This document shows, piece after piece, positions 50,419 through 59,618 of a stretch of DNA of 64,000 bases. Position 1 is the stretch's first letter, and each line of letters opens with the position of its first letter. The notes under the pieces were generated by a model that saw nothing but the letters and a program-made list of their open reading frames with translations, had not been told where the DNA came from and did not search any database. Position numbers and translations under genes: made by a program. The DNA is taken from positions 44,210 to 108,209 of the forward strand of contig JACPRU010000018.1 of the NCBI GenBank assembly GCA_016189835.1, written 5' to 3'. Source of the stretch: Deltaproteobacteria bacterium. GTDB lineage: Bacteria > Desulfobacterota > Binatia > JACPRU01.

Positions 50419-51492
50419 ATGCCCGCCAAGACCATCGACCGGCTGCGGCGCCGGATCGATCGAATCGACGACGCACTGCTGCGCCTGGTCTCCGAGCGCG
50501 CGCAGGCGGCGCGCGCGATCGGGCGAGCCAAGGCGGTCGACGGCCGAAGCGTCTACGTCCCGGCGCGCGAGAAGAAGATCCTCGAACGGCTGAACCGCCG
50601 GCGCGGCGACCTGCCGGCGCCGGTGGTGCGCGCGGTGTTCCGCGAGGTGATCTCGGCCTGCCGCTCGCTCGAGCGCGGCATCCGCGTCGCCTATCTCGGT
50701 CCCGAGGCCACCTATTCGCACATGGCCGCACGGGAGCAGTTCGGCGCGGGCGCTGCGTTCGCACCGGTGGATTCGATCCCGCAGGTCTTCGAGGAAGTCG
50801 AGCGCGGCGCGGCCGAGTTCGGCGTCGTGCCGATCGAGAATTCGACGGACGGGGTGGTCACGCACACCCTCGATCGGTTTCTCGAATCGAGCCTGCGCAT
50901 CGCCGCCGAGATCTGTCTCGACGTCAACCACTGCCTGCTGTCGAGGCGCGGCGATCCGCGCCGCGTACGGCGCATCTTCTCGCACCCCCAGGGCCTCGCG
51001 CAGTGCCGTCGCTGGATCGCCCTGCACTATCCGAAGGCCTCGCTGCACGAGGCGCCGAGCACCGCCAGCGCCGCCCGCGAGGCGGCGAAGCTCGACGACG
51101 GAGCGGCGATCGCCAGCGGGCTGGCGGCCGAGGTCTACGGCCTGCACGTGCTGGCCGAGAACATCCAGGACCTCTCCTTCAACGCCACCCGCTTCGTGGT
51201 GATCGGCCCCGAGGACTCCGCCGAGCCCTCGGGCGACGACAAGACCTCGGCCGTGTTCTCGATCCGCGACGAGGTCGGCATCCTCCATCACATGCTCGAG
51301 CCGTTCGCCGAGAACCGCATCAACCTGACGCGCATCGAGTCGCGCCCCCTCAAGGGCAAGCCCTGGGAGTACGTGTTCTTCGTCGACTTCCTCGGGCACC
51401 GCCGGGAGCCCCGCGTCGGGCGCGCGCTCGGCAAGCTCGGCAAGCTCTGCCAGATGCTCAAGGTGCTCGGCAGCTATCCGGTGTGGCGATGA
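50419..51492 (+). CDS. pheA: Bifunctional chorismate mutase/prephenate dehydratase
   Basis: A 357-residue P-protein of phenylalanine synthesis. The AroQ chorismate mutase domain (LRRRIDRIDDALLRLVSERAQAA) covers residues 5-85. The dehydratase domain begins RVAYLGPEATYSHMAARE near residue 92 and includes VPIENSTDGVVTHTLD and LAENIQDLSFNATRF. An ACT domain (SAVFSIRDEVGILHHMLEPFAENRINLTRIESRP) provides feedback control. ATG 50419 is preferred over TTG 50413. It overlaps hisC by four bases. Confidence 0.96.
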   Translation: MPAKTIDRLRRRIDRIDDALLRLVSERAQAARAIGRAKAVDGRSVYVPAREKKILERLNRRRGDLPAPVVRAVFREVISACRSLERGIRVAYLGPEATYSHMAAREQFGAGAAFAPVDSIPQVFEEVERGAAEFGVVPIENSTDGVVTHTLDRFLESSLRIAAEICLDVNHCLLSRRGDPRRVRRIFSHPQGLAQCRRWIALHYPKASLHEAPSTASAAREAAKLDDGAAIASGLAAEVYGLHVLAENIQDLSFNATRFVVIGPEDSAEPSGDDKTSAVFSIRDEVGILHHMLEPFAENRINLTRIESRPLKGKPWEYVFFVDFLGHRREPRVGRALGKLGKLCQMLKVLGSYPVWR

Positions 51493-52580
51493 GCATCCAG
51501 CACCTGATCCCGCCGTGGCTGGCGTCGCTGGTCCCGTATCAACCGGGCAAGCCCATCGAAGAGGTGGAGCGGGAGTACGGCATCCGCGACTCGATCAAGC
51601 TGGCCTCGAACGAGAACCCGTTCGGGCCCTCGCCCCGCGCCGTGACGGCGCTGCGCGAGGCGCTCGGCGGCGTGCATCGCTATCCGGACGGCGGCGGGTT
51701 CTACCTGAAGCAGAAGCTCGCCCGGAAGCTCGGGGTGGGCGCCGAACAGGTCGCGCTCGGCAACGGATCGAACGAGATCCTCGAGCTGCTGGCGCGGAGC
51801 TTCCTGCGGCCGGGCGAGGACGCCGTGATGTCGGATCAGGCGTTCGTGGTCTACGCCTCGGTGGTGCAAGCCGCGGCGGGGATCCCGCGCGCCGTGCCGC
51901 TCAAGGACTTCACGCACGACCTCGACGCCATGCTCGCCGCCGTCGGCCGCTCGACGCGACTGGTGTTCCTCGGCAACCCCAACAATCCGACCGGCACCAT
52001 CTACCGGCGGGGCGCCTTCGAGCGCTTCCTCGAGCGCATCCCGCGCGACGTGCTGGTGGTCGCCGACGACGCCTACGCGGAGTACGTCGAGGATCCCGAA
52101 TACCCGCGCACGCGCGACTACCTGCGCGCCGACCGGCTGCTGGTCGGGCTGCGCACGTTCTCCAAGATCTACGGCCTCGCCGGCCTGCGCATCGGCTACG
52201 GCGTGGGGCCGGCCGAGGTGATCGCCGCCCTCGAGCGCGTGCGCCAGCCCTTCAACGTGAACTCCTTGGCGCAGGCGGCGGCGCTCGCGGCTCTCGACGA
52301 CGAGGAGCACGTCGAGAGGAGCCGCCGCGGCAACCGCCAAGGCATGCGCTTCCTCGAGGCCGAGTTCTCGCGCCTGCGGCTCGACCACGTGCCGAGCCAG
52401 GCGAACTTCGTCCTGGTGCGGGTCGGCGAGGCCGCCGCGGTCTACGAGAAACTGCTGCGCCAGGGCGTCATCGTCCGCCCGGTCGCCGGCTACGGCTTCC
52501 CCGAGCACGTGCGGGTGACGGTCGGCACCGAGGCGGAGAACCGCCGCTTCGTCGAGGCGCTGGAAACGGCCCTGAGATGA
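51489..52580 (+). CDS. hisC: Histidinol-phosphate/aromatic aminotransferase
   Basis: A 363-residue class I/II PLP aminotransferase of the HisC family: SIKLASNENPFGPSPRA at the start, NPNNPTGTIYRR near residue 160, and the PLP lysine in LRTFSKIYGLAGLRIGYG. The gene lies between pheA and tyrA and overlaps pheA by four bases. HisC in this setting is a known route for transaminating phenylpyruvate and hydroxyphenylpyruvate. It may therefore serve Phe/Tyr synthesis instead of, or as well as, histidine synthesis. No his genes are in the window. Confidence 0.92.
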   Translation: MSIQHLIPPWLASLVPYQPGKPIEEVEREYGIRDSIKLASNENPFGPSPRAVTALREALGGVHRYPDGGGFYLKQKLARKLGVGAEQVALGNGSNEILELLARSFLRPGEDAVMSDQAFVVYASVVQAAAGIPRAVPLKDFTHDLDAMLAAVGRSTRLVFLGNPNNPTGTIYRRGAFERFLERIPRDVLVVADDAYAEYVEDPEYPRTRDYLRADRLLVGLRTFSKIYGLAGLRIGYGVGPAEVIAALERVRQPFNVNSLAQAAALAALDDEEHVERSRRGNRQGMRFLEAEFSRLRLDHVPSQANFVLVRVGEAAAVYEKLLRQGVIVRPVAGYGFPEHVRVTVGTEAENRRFVEALETALR

Positions 52581-52877
52581 GCCGCCACGCTCTTCGTAAG
52601 GACTGCGGAACCGGAGGCGAGGCACCAAGCCAGCGGAGCAATCGCGGGTGTAAGTCGGCGCGCCCGAGGCGCCACGCTCTTCGCAATGACGGCCGAGTCG
52701 GAGCCCCGCCGCCAAGCCAGCGGATGAGCGGCCGGCCCACCGGCGCCCGACCGGGGGAGCATGCCGCGAGCCGCCGCTCCATCCGCGAGCAGGGCGGATG
52801 AGCCGCGGGCGCAAGATGCCGAGCGCGAGGCACGACGGGGCGTGCCCGCCGGCTCCCTCCGCACCGAGGCCCCCACC
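52581..52877. repeat. Two 87-bp imperfect repeat units between hisC and tyrA
   Basis: This 297-base gap holds no gene. GCCACGCTCTTCG occurs at 52584 and 52671, and CCAAGCCAGCGGA at 52625 and 52712, both exactly 87 bases apart. The units share about two thirds of their positions. A weak third unit may follow, with GCGGATGAG repeated near 52720 and 52795. It interrupts an otherwise tightly packed aromatic cluster. Confidence 0.75.
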
Positions 52878-53750
52878 GTGAGACTCTTCGACCGCATGGT
52901 GGTCGCCGGCGTCGGCCTGATCGGCGGCTCGCTCGGCCTGGCCGCGCGCCAGCGCTCGCTGGTCGGCGAGGTGGTCGGCTACGGGCGCGGCGAGGAGAAC
53001 CTGGCGACGGCGCTCGCGCGCGGCGCGGTCGATCGCTACAGCCGCTGCGCGGCGGAAGCGGCCCGCGGCGCCGATCTGCTGGTGGTCGCCGTGCCGGTGC
53101 GGTCCACTCGCGCCGTGGTCGCGCAGCTCCTGCCGCACGCCGCCGCCGCCGTCGTGGTGATCGACGCCGGGAGCGTGAAGGGCCCGGTGGTCGAGGCGCT
53201 CGAAGCGCTGGTGTCGCCGCCCGCGGCGTTCGTCGGCTGTCACCCGATCGCCGGCACCGAGCTGTCCGGGGCGGCGAACGCGGCCGCCGACCTGTTCGAG
53301 GGGCAGCTCTGCGTGCTCACTCCCACCGCGAGGACCGACGCGCGCGCTCTCGAGCGGGTGCGCTCGCTCTGGGAGGGAGTGGGAATGCGCCTCGAGTCGA
53401 TGGCCGCGGACGATCACGACCGGCTGCTGGCGCTGGTCAGCCACCTGCCCCACGCCGTCGCCTACGCGCTGATCGCGGCGATCGAGGGGGAGCGCGTCGG
53501 CGGACGGGACCCGCTCGCATACTCGGGCGGAGGGCTGCGCGACACGACGCGCATCGCCGCCAGCCCGGCCGAGATGTGGCGCGACATCTTTCTCGACAAC
53601 CGCTCCGAGGCGCTGCGGGCGATCGATCGATTCGCGGCGGCGCTCGCGCGGCTGCGCGACGGGGTCGAGCGCGGGGACGCGGGCGCGCTCGACGGCGACC
53701 TCGGCCGCGCGCGCGCCGCACGCTCGCGGCTGAAGGAACGCCGCTCGTGA
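52878..53750 (+). CDS. tyrA: Prephenate dehydrogenase
   Basis: A 290-residue NAD-dependent enzyme making 4-hydroxyphenylpyruvate from prephenate. The Rossmann motif is MVVAGVGLIGGSLGLAAR near residue 20. The active-site His is in VGCHPIAGTELSGAANA and SHLPHAVAYAL is also conserved. GTG 52878 is chosen over the internal ATG 52932-region alternatives because VRLFDRMVVAGVG gives a normal N-terminus. The open frame upstream runs through the repeat region. It overlaps aroA by four bases (GTGA). Confidence 0.92.
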   Translation: MRLFDRMVVAGVGLIGGSLGLAARQRSLVGEVVGYGRGEENLATALARGAVDRYSRCAAEAARGADLLVVAVPVRSTRAVVAQLLPHAAAAVVVIDAGSVKGPVVEALEALVSPPAAFVGCHPIAGTELSGAANAAADLFEGQLCVLTPTARTDARALERVRSLWEGVGMRLESMAADDHDRLLALVSHLPHAVAYALIAAIEGERVGGRDPLAYSGGGLRDTTRIAASPAEMWRDIFLDNRSEALRAIDRFAAALARLRDGVERGDAGALDGDLGRARAARSRLKERRS

Positions 53751-55039
53751 GCCCGAGCGGGCCGGCGCCGCTCGAGATCCGGCCGATGCGCGGGCCGATC
53801 CGCGCCACGCCGTCGCTCCCGGGGTCCAAGAGCCTCACCAACCGGGCGCTGGTGATCGCCGCGCTCGCCGACGGCGACGGCGTGCTGCGCGGGGCGCTCG
53901 ACGGCGACGATACCCGCCACATGGTCGCGGCCCTCGAACGGCTCGGCTTCGCGGTCGACTGGGACCGCGGCGCCGCGACCATTCGCGTCGCCGGGCGAGC
54001 CGGCGTCATCCCGTCGCGTGGCGCCGAGCTGTTCGGCGGCAACGCCGGAACGACCGTGCGCTTCCTCACCAGCCTGGTGGCGCTCGGCCACGGCCGCTTC
54101 ACGATCGACGGAGACCCTCGGATGCGCGAGCGGCCGATCCAGGACCTGCTCGACGGGCTCGTCGCGCTCGGCGTCGCGGCGCGCAGCGCGCGCGGCAACG
54201 GTTGTCCGCCGGTCGTCGTCGAGGCCGCGGGCCTCGCCGGCGGCGAGGCCCGCATCGCCGGCGAGACCTCGAGCCAGTTCACCAGCTCGCTGCTGCTGGT
54301 CGCGCCCTACGCGGCGCGGGACGTGCGTCTCACCGTGACCGGAGACCTGGTCGGCGCTCCGTTCGTCGACATGACGCTCGCGCTCATGGAGCGCCACGGG
54401 GTGCGCGCCGTGCGCTCGGGCAACGAGATCCGCGTCGCTTGCGGACAGCGCTATCGCGGCGGCGAGATGCCGATCGAGCCGGACGCGACCGCCGCGTCGT
54501 ATTTTCTCGCGGCGGCGGCGCTGCTCGGCGGAGCGGTGACGGTTCCGGGACTCGGCCCAGGCTCGCTGCAAGGGGACGTCGCCTTCGCGGAGGTGCTCGC
54601 CGAGATGGGGGCGGAGGTGCGCAGCGGAGCCACGGGCCTCACCGTGGTCGGCCGGACGCTGCGCGGCGCCGACCGGGACTTCCGCGCGATCTCCGACACG
54701 TTTCTCACGGCGGCCGCGCTCGCCCCGTTCGCCTCGTCGCCGACGCGGATCCGCGGCATCGGCCACACCCGCCGCCAGGAGACCGACCGGGTGAGCGCGG
54801 TGGCGCGCGAGCTGTCGCGGCTCGGCGTGCGCGTCGAGGAAGGGAGTGACGAGCTGCGCATCGAGCCCTCGCTGCCGCACGGCGGCGAAGTCGAGACCTA
54901 CGGCGACCACCGCATGGCGATGAGCTTCGCGTTGATCGGCTTGCGTGTCGCGGGGATCCGCATCCGCGATCCGCGCTGCGTCGAGAAGACGTTCCCGGAC
55001 TTCTTCCGCCGTCTGGAGTCCCTGCGTCCCACCGAGTAG
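53747..55039 (+). CDS. aroA: 5-enolpyruvylshikimate-3-phosphate synthase
   Basis: A 430-residue EPSP synthase of the shikimate pathway. Signatures are LPGSKSLTNRALVIAALADG near residue 25, LFGGNAGTTVRFLTSLVAL near residue 92, and RQETDRVSAVARELSRLG near residue 345. The start is GTG 53747 within the tyrA stop. The LFGGNAGTTVRF motif keeps Gly where glyphosate-tolerant class II enzymes have Ala, so this is probably the sensitive type; that is inference from the motif only. Confidence 0.96.
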   Translation: MSPSGPAPLEIRPMRGPIRATPSLPGSKSLTNRALVIAALADGDGVLRGALDGDDTRHMVAALERLGFAVDWDRGAATIRVAGRAGVIPSRGAELFGGNAGTTVRFLTSLVALGHGRFTIDGDPRMRERPIQDLLDGLVALGVAARSARGNGCPPVVVEAAGLAGGEARIAGETSSQFTSSLLLVAPYAARDVRLTVTGDLVGAPFVDMTLALMERHGVRAVRSGNEIRVACGQRYRGGEMPIEPDATAASYFLAAAALLGGAVTVPGLGPGSLQGDVAFAEVLAEMGAEVRSGATGLTVVGRTLRGADRDFRAISDTFLTAAALAPFASSPTRIRGIGHTRRQETDRVSAVARELSRLGVRVEEGSDELRIEPSLPHGGEVETYGDHRMAMSFALIGLRVAGIRIRDPRCVEKTFPDFFRRLESLRPTE

Positions 55040-55049
55040 GCTGCATCGG

Positions 55050-55757
55050 ATGCGCTCGAACGGGTTGATCATCGCCATCGACGGGCCGGCGGGGGCCGGC
55101 AAGAGCACGGTGGCCCGCGAGCTGGCCCGGCGGCTGGGTTACGTCTACGTGGACACCGGCGCGATGTATCGCGTCGTGGGGTTGCTGGCGCGGGAGCAGG
55201 GCATCGACGCCGGGAACGGCGCGCAGCTCGGCGAGCTCGCCGGCCGCTTGGCGATTCGCTTCGAGGCTCTCGCCGACGGGACGCAGAGAGTCCTGGTGGA
55301 TTCCCGCGACGTGACCGCGGCGATCCGCGAGCAGGAGGTCGGCGAATGGGCTTCCCGGGTCTCGACGCGGGCCGAGGTCCGCGAGCGGATGGTCGCCGCG
55401 CAGCGGGAGATCGGCGGCGCCGGCGGAGTGGTGCTCGAGGGCCGCGACATCGGCACGGTGGTGTTCCCCGATGCCGACGTGAAGTTCTTCCTCGAGGCAT
55501 CGGCCGCCGAGCGCGGGCGGAGGCGACACCACCAGCTCCTCGGGCGCGGCGAGGCCGCGGATCTACGACAGATCGCCGCCGAGATCGAGGGGCGAGACCG
55601 CCGCGATCAGGCGCGCGAGCATTCGCCGCTGCGCTGCGCGCCCGACGCCCTGCGGCTCGACAGCACAGGGCTTTCCGCGGCGCAGGTGGTCGACGAGATG
55701 CTGCGCCGCTGCCGCGACGCCGAGCGCGCGCGGGGCGCGCGGCAACAAAAGCCTTGA
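55050..55757 (+). CDS. cmk: Cytidylate kinase
   Basis: A 235-residue CMP/dCMP kinase. Walker A is IAIDGPAGAGKSTVARELA near residue 10. It is followed by YVYVDTGAMYRVVGLLA, VVLEGRDIGTVVFPDADVKFFLEA, and RDRRDQAREHSPLRCAPDALRLDST. ATG 55050 lies ten bases after aroA. The order aroA-cmk-rpsA is conserved among proteobacteria. Confidence 0.96.
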   Translation: MRSNGLIIAIDGPAGAGKSTVARELARRLGYVYVDTGAMYRVVGLLAREQGIDAGNGAQLGELAGRLAIRFEALADGTQRVLVDSRDVTAAIREQEVGEWASRVSTRAEVRERMVAAQREIGGAGGVVLEGRDIGTVVFPDADVKFFLEASAAERGRRRHHQLLGRGEAADLRQIAAEIEGRDRRDQAREHSPLRCAPDALRLDSTGLSAAQVVDEMLRRCRDAERARGARQQKP

Positions 55758-55900
55758 ATCGCAGGCCGCACAGAGGTAGAGGAGGTAGGGTTAAGCTGCC
55801 GTCGCCACGAACGAACCGGTACATTCCCGCCGCGGGGTCTTCGACGGGGTGAGCAGGGGATCGTTCGAGAATATCGGGAAAGGGGATCTGCAAAAACCAA

Positions 55901-57640
55901 ATGGATCGTAACAAGGATCGTCCGTCCAACGCGCCCGCCGGCGAGGAGGTGGAAGATTTCGGGGCGCTGTTCGAAACCAGCCTGAGAACCATCAAGCCGG
56001 GCGAGGTGGTGCGCGGCCACGTCGTGCAGGTCACCCGCGACTACGTCACGGTCGACGTCGGCTACAAGTCCGAGGGGCAGATCCCGATCCACGAGTTCGT
56101 CGGCCGAGACGGCAACGTCGAGGTCTCCGAAGGCGACGAGGTCGACGTCTATTTCGATTCGAGCGAGGGGGAGAACGGCGGCATCGCCTTGTCCCGCTCG
56201 CGCGCCGAGCAGCTCAAGGTGTGGACCGAAATCGAGCGCGCCTACCAATCACAGACCGCGGTCGAGGGCACGATCGTCGGCAAGGTGAAGGGCGGGCTCA
56301 AGGTCGACATCGGCGTGAGCGCGTTCCTGCCGGGCTCGCACGCCGACATCCGTCCGGCGCGCAACCTCGACCGTTACATCGGCCAGCGCGGAAAGTTCGC
56401 GATCCTCAAGTTCAACCGCTCGCGGGGCAACGTGGTGGTGTCGCGCCGCTCGGTGATGGAGCGCGAGCGCGAGGTGCTGAAGGAGGAGACGCTCAAGCTG
56501 CTCGAGGAGGGAGTCATCCTCGAGGGGCAGGTGAAGAACATCACCGACTACGGAGCGTTCATCGATCTCGGCGGCATCGACGGGCTCCTGCACATCACCG
56601 ACATGTCCTGGGGACGGGTGTCGCACCCCTCCGAGGTCGTGAAGGTGGGCGATCACCTCAAGGTGGTGATCCTCAAGTACGATCCCTCGCGCGAGCGGGT
56701 GTCGCTCGGCATGAAGCAGATCATGCCCGACCCGTGGTCCGACGCGCGCGACCGCTATCCGGCGGGCACGCGGGTCAAGGGCAAGGTGGTGAGCCTCACC
56801 GACTACGGTGCGTTCGTCGAGCTCGAGAAGGGCATCGAGGGCCTGATCCACGTCTCGGAGATGTCCTGGACCAAGCGCGTCGGGCACCCCCGCGACGTGC
56901 TCTCCGAGGGGCAGGAGGTCGACGTGGCGGTGCTCGACGTCGATCCGCAGAATCGGCGCATCTCGCTGGGCTTGAAACAGACCGAGCCGAACCCGTGGGA
57001 CCTGGTTCGCGTCAACCATCCGGTCGGCAGCCACGTGCGGGGCAAGGTGAAGAGCGTCACCGATTTCGGGATCTTCGTCGGCGTCGCCGAGGGCGTGGAC
57101 GGTCTGGTGCACATCTCGGACCTGCACTGGACGAAGAAGGTGAAGCATCCCTCCGAGCTGTACCGCAAGGGCGACGACGTGGACGCCATCGTCCTCGGCG
57201 TCGACGTCGAGAACGAACGCATCTCGCTCGGCATCAAGCAGCTCACGCCCGATCCCTGGGTGACGCTGCGCGAGCGCTATCCCGACGGCAGCCACGTGCA
57301 CGGCAAGGTGACGAGCGTGGCGGACTTCGGCGTCTTCGTCGAGATCGAAGAGGGCATCGAGGGACTGATCCACATCTCGCAGCTCTCCACCGAGCGGGTC
57401 GACAAGCCGCAGAACCTCTACAAGCCGGGCGACGACGTCGAGGCCGAGGTGATCAGCATCGACCCCAAGGAGCGGCGGATCGCGCTGTCGATCAAGGCGC
57501 TGCGGCGATCGGAGGAGCGGGCCGAGGTCGAGAATTACCTCCGTCGCGAGCGCGAGAACGCCCGCTTCTCGTTTCAGGACATCCTGAGCGAGGAGCTGCC
57601 CCTCGATCGTGACGAAGGGGCGGAGACCAAGAAGCCCTGA
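55901..57640 (+). CDS. rpsA: 30S ribosomal protein S1
   Basis: A 579-residue protein made of six S1 RNA-binding repeats, seen as recurring patterns such as GEVVRGHVVQVTRDYVTVDV, GQVKNITDYGAFIDL, GKVVSLTDYGAFVEL, GKVKSVTDFGIFVGV and GKVTSVADFGVFVEI. S1 binds mRNA and helps initiation on structured or weak ribosome binding sites. A purine-rich leader (AAAGGGGA near 55879) precedes the start. The C-terminus has a charged tail with no further domain. It lies in the conserved cmk-rpsA-ihfB order, with sppA inserted. Confidence 0.97.
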   Translation: MDRNKDRPSNAPAGEEVEDFGALFETSLRTIKPGEVVRGHVVQVTRDYVTVDVGYKSEGQIPIHEFVGRDGNVEVSEGDEVDVYFDSSEGENGGIALSRSRAEQLKVWTEIERAYQSQTAVEGTIVGKVKGGLKVDIGVSAFLPGSHADIRPARNLDRYIGQRGKFAILKFNRSRGNVVVSRRSVMEREREVLKEETLKLLEEGVILEGQVKNITDYGAFIDLGGIDGLLHITDMSWGRVSHPSEVVKVGDHLKVVILKYDPSRERVSLGMKQIMPDPWSDARDRYPAGTRVKGKVVSLTDYGAFVELEKGIEGLIHVSEMSWTKRVGHPRDVLSEGQEVDVAVLDVDPQNRRISLGLKQTEPNPWDLVRVNHPVGSHVRGKVKSVTDFGIFVGVAEGVDGLVHISDLHWTKKVKHPSELYRKGDDVDAIVLGVDVENERISLGIKQLTPDPWVTLRERYPDGSHVHGKVTSVADFGVFVEIEEGIEGLIHISQLSTERVDKPQNLYKPGDDVEAEVISIDPKERRIALSIKALRRSEERAEVENYLRRERENARFSFQDILSEELPLDRDEGAETKKP

Positions 57641-57651
57641 GCGCGCCCGCC

Positions 57652-58539
57652 ATGACCGGGCGTCATCCGATCCTGCGGAGGATCGTGCAGCTCGCCGCGC
57701 TCGGGTTCTTCCTGATCGTCGGCCTCGCCTCGTACGGCTACCTGAAGAACGAGGGCTTCGCGTTGCTCGGCGGCGACGCCGTGGCGGTGGTGACCGTCGA
57801 GGGAATCATCGAGGGGTCGCGCGAGACCGTGCGCTCCCTCGACCGCGCCGCGAAGAACCCCGGCATCCGCGCCGTCGTCCTGCGGGTGGATTCGCCGGGA
57901 GGGGGCGTGGCCGCGTCGCAAGAGATCTACGGCGCGGTGCTGCGGGTGCGCGCTCGGAAGCCGATCGTGGCCTCGCTCGGCGCCATCGCGGCCTCCGGGG
58001 GCTATTACGTCGCCAGCCCGTGCGACGCGATCGTCGCCGACGCGGGAACGCTCACCGGATCGATCGGCGTGTTGCTGCAGATGGGCAATCTCTCGGAGCT
58101 GCTGAAGAAGATCGGGATCGAGGGCGTCACGCTGAAAGCGGGCAAATACAAGGACATCGGCTCGCCGCTGCGGCCGATGACCGAGGAGGAGCGCCGCCTG
58201 TTCGAGGAGCTGCTCGAGAACGTGCACGGGCAGTTCGTCACCGCCGTCGCCGAGGGGCGAAAGCTGCCCGTCGACCAGGTCCGCCGGATCGCCGACGGCC
58301 GGGTCTACTCCGGCGAGCAGGCGCGCGACCTGCATCTCGTCGACCAGCTCGGCGGACTGCGCGACGCCGTTCATCTCGCCGCGCAGCGCGCCGGGATCAG
58401 CGGCGAGCCGAGGTGGATCGAGGTCGAGCAGCGACGGTCGCCGTGGTGGTGGCGGCGGGTGACGGGCCTCGTGCCGGGCGGCGCGGCGGGGTTCGGCGGG
58501 CTGCAATATCTCTACGCCGGTCCCTCCCCCGCGGGTTGA
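57652..58539 (+). CDS. sppA: Signal peptide peptidase SppA, short type
   Basis: A 295-residue membrane-anchored serine protease with one N-terminal helix (LAALGFFLIVGLASYGYL). The catalytic Ser is in GAIAASGGYYVASPCD near residue 124, and the catalytic Lys is in AGKYKDIGSPLRPM near residue 165. The Ser-Lys dyad and length correspond to the single-domain SppA of Bacillus and many deltaproteobacteria. It degrades cleaved signal peptides. It starts 11 bases after rpsA. Confidence 0.93.
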   Translation: MTGRHPILRRIVQLAALGFFLIVGLASYGYLKNEGFALLGGDAVAVVTVEGIIEGSRETVRSLDRAAKNPGIRAVVLRVDSPGGGVAASQEIYGAVLRVRARKPIVASLGAIAASGGYYVASPCDAIVADAGTLTGSIGVLLQMGNLSELLKKIGIEGVTLKAGKYKDIGSPLRPMTEEERRLFEELLENVHGQFVTAVAEGRKLPVDQVRRIADGRVYSGEQARDLHLVDQLGGLRDAVHLAAQRAGISGEPRWIEVEQRRSPWWWRRVTGLVPGGAAGFGGLQYLYAGPSPAG

Positions 58540-58602
58540 CGCCGCCCGTCGGGCGGAGCGAGAGTAGCCGGCGAGCGCAGCGAACGATGGGGCGAGGGGT
58601 CG

Positions 58603-58950
<348 letters not shown>

Positions 58951-59032
58951 CGGGGCAGAGGGCCCGCCGCGGCGCTTCGCGGCCGGCCTCGCGATCGCGA
59001 TCCTTCCCCGCCCCGCCGTGCCGCGCGAGCCG

Positions 59033-59548
59033 ATGAAAGTGCTGTGGGCGCCGTGGCGGATGACGCTGCTCTCCGCCCCCAAGCCGAAGGGCTGCATCTT
59101 CTGCCATCTGCCCCGCAGCGACGACCTCCGCGGCAGCCTCGTGCTCGCCGCGACCCGCTCGGCGCTGGTGATGCTCAACCGCTACCCCTACAACAGCGGG
59201 CACCTGATGGTCGCGCCGCGGCGCCACGTCGCCTCGCTCGATCGGCTGACGCGGCCGCAGCGCGGCGAGCTTCAGGACGCGCTGGTCCGCACGATCGAGA
59301 TCCTGCGCCGCGAGCTCGCCCCCGAAGGCATGAACGTGGGCATGAACCTCGGCGCCGTGGCGGGAGCGGGCATCGCCGATCACCTGCACTGGCACGTCGT
59401 GCCGCGCTGGACCGGCGACACCAACTTCATGCCGGCGATCGGTTCGGTGAAGGTCATGCCGCAGCACCTGCTGGACACCTACGACCGCCTGCATGCCGCG
59501 TTCGATTCGCTGCGCCGGGATCGCCGGCGCCGCCGGGCGCGCCGTTGA
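59033..59548 (+). CDS. HIT-family nucleotide hydrolase/transferase
   Basis: A 171-residue protein with MKVLWAPWRMTLL, the start typical of bacterial HIT proteins with the CIFC zinc pair (GCIFCHLP). The catalytic HIT motif is DHLHWHVVPRW (HxHxHxx) near residue 118. Substrates in the family include AMP-linked nucleotides such as Ap4A or adenylated amines. ATG 59033 is preferred over GTG 59018, which would add five residues. Confidence 0.9.
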   Translation: MKVLWAPWRMTLLSAPKPKGCIFCHLPRSDDLRGSLVLAATRSALVMLNRYPYNSGHLMVAPRRHVASLDRLTRPQRGELQDALVRTIEILRRELAPEGMNVGMNLGAVAGAGIADHLHWHVVPRWTGDTNFMPAIGSVKVMPQHLLDTYDRLHAAFDSLRRDRRRRRARR

Positions 59549-59575
59549 CCGGCGCGGCGACGCGACCGGGGCGGG

Positions 59576-59604
59576 TTGCCCCTGCGTGGAGCGACCCCTA
59601 TAAT
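59576..59604 (+). promoter_or_regulatory. Promoter of the MoxR-like/VWA gene pair
   Basis: TTGCCC (59576-59581), 17 bases, then a perfect TATAAT (59599-59604). Transcription would start near 59611, only about 8 bases before ATG 59619. No ribosome binding site is visible, so the transcript would be nearly leaderless. Confidence 0.65.
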
Positions 59605-59618
59605 CCGGCGGCCACTCG

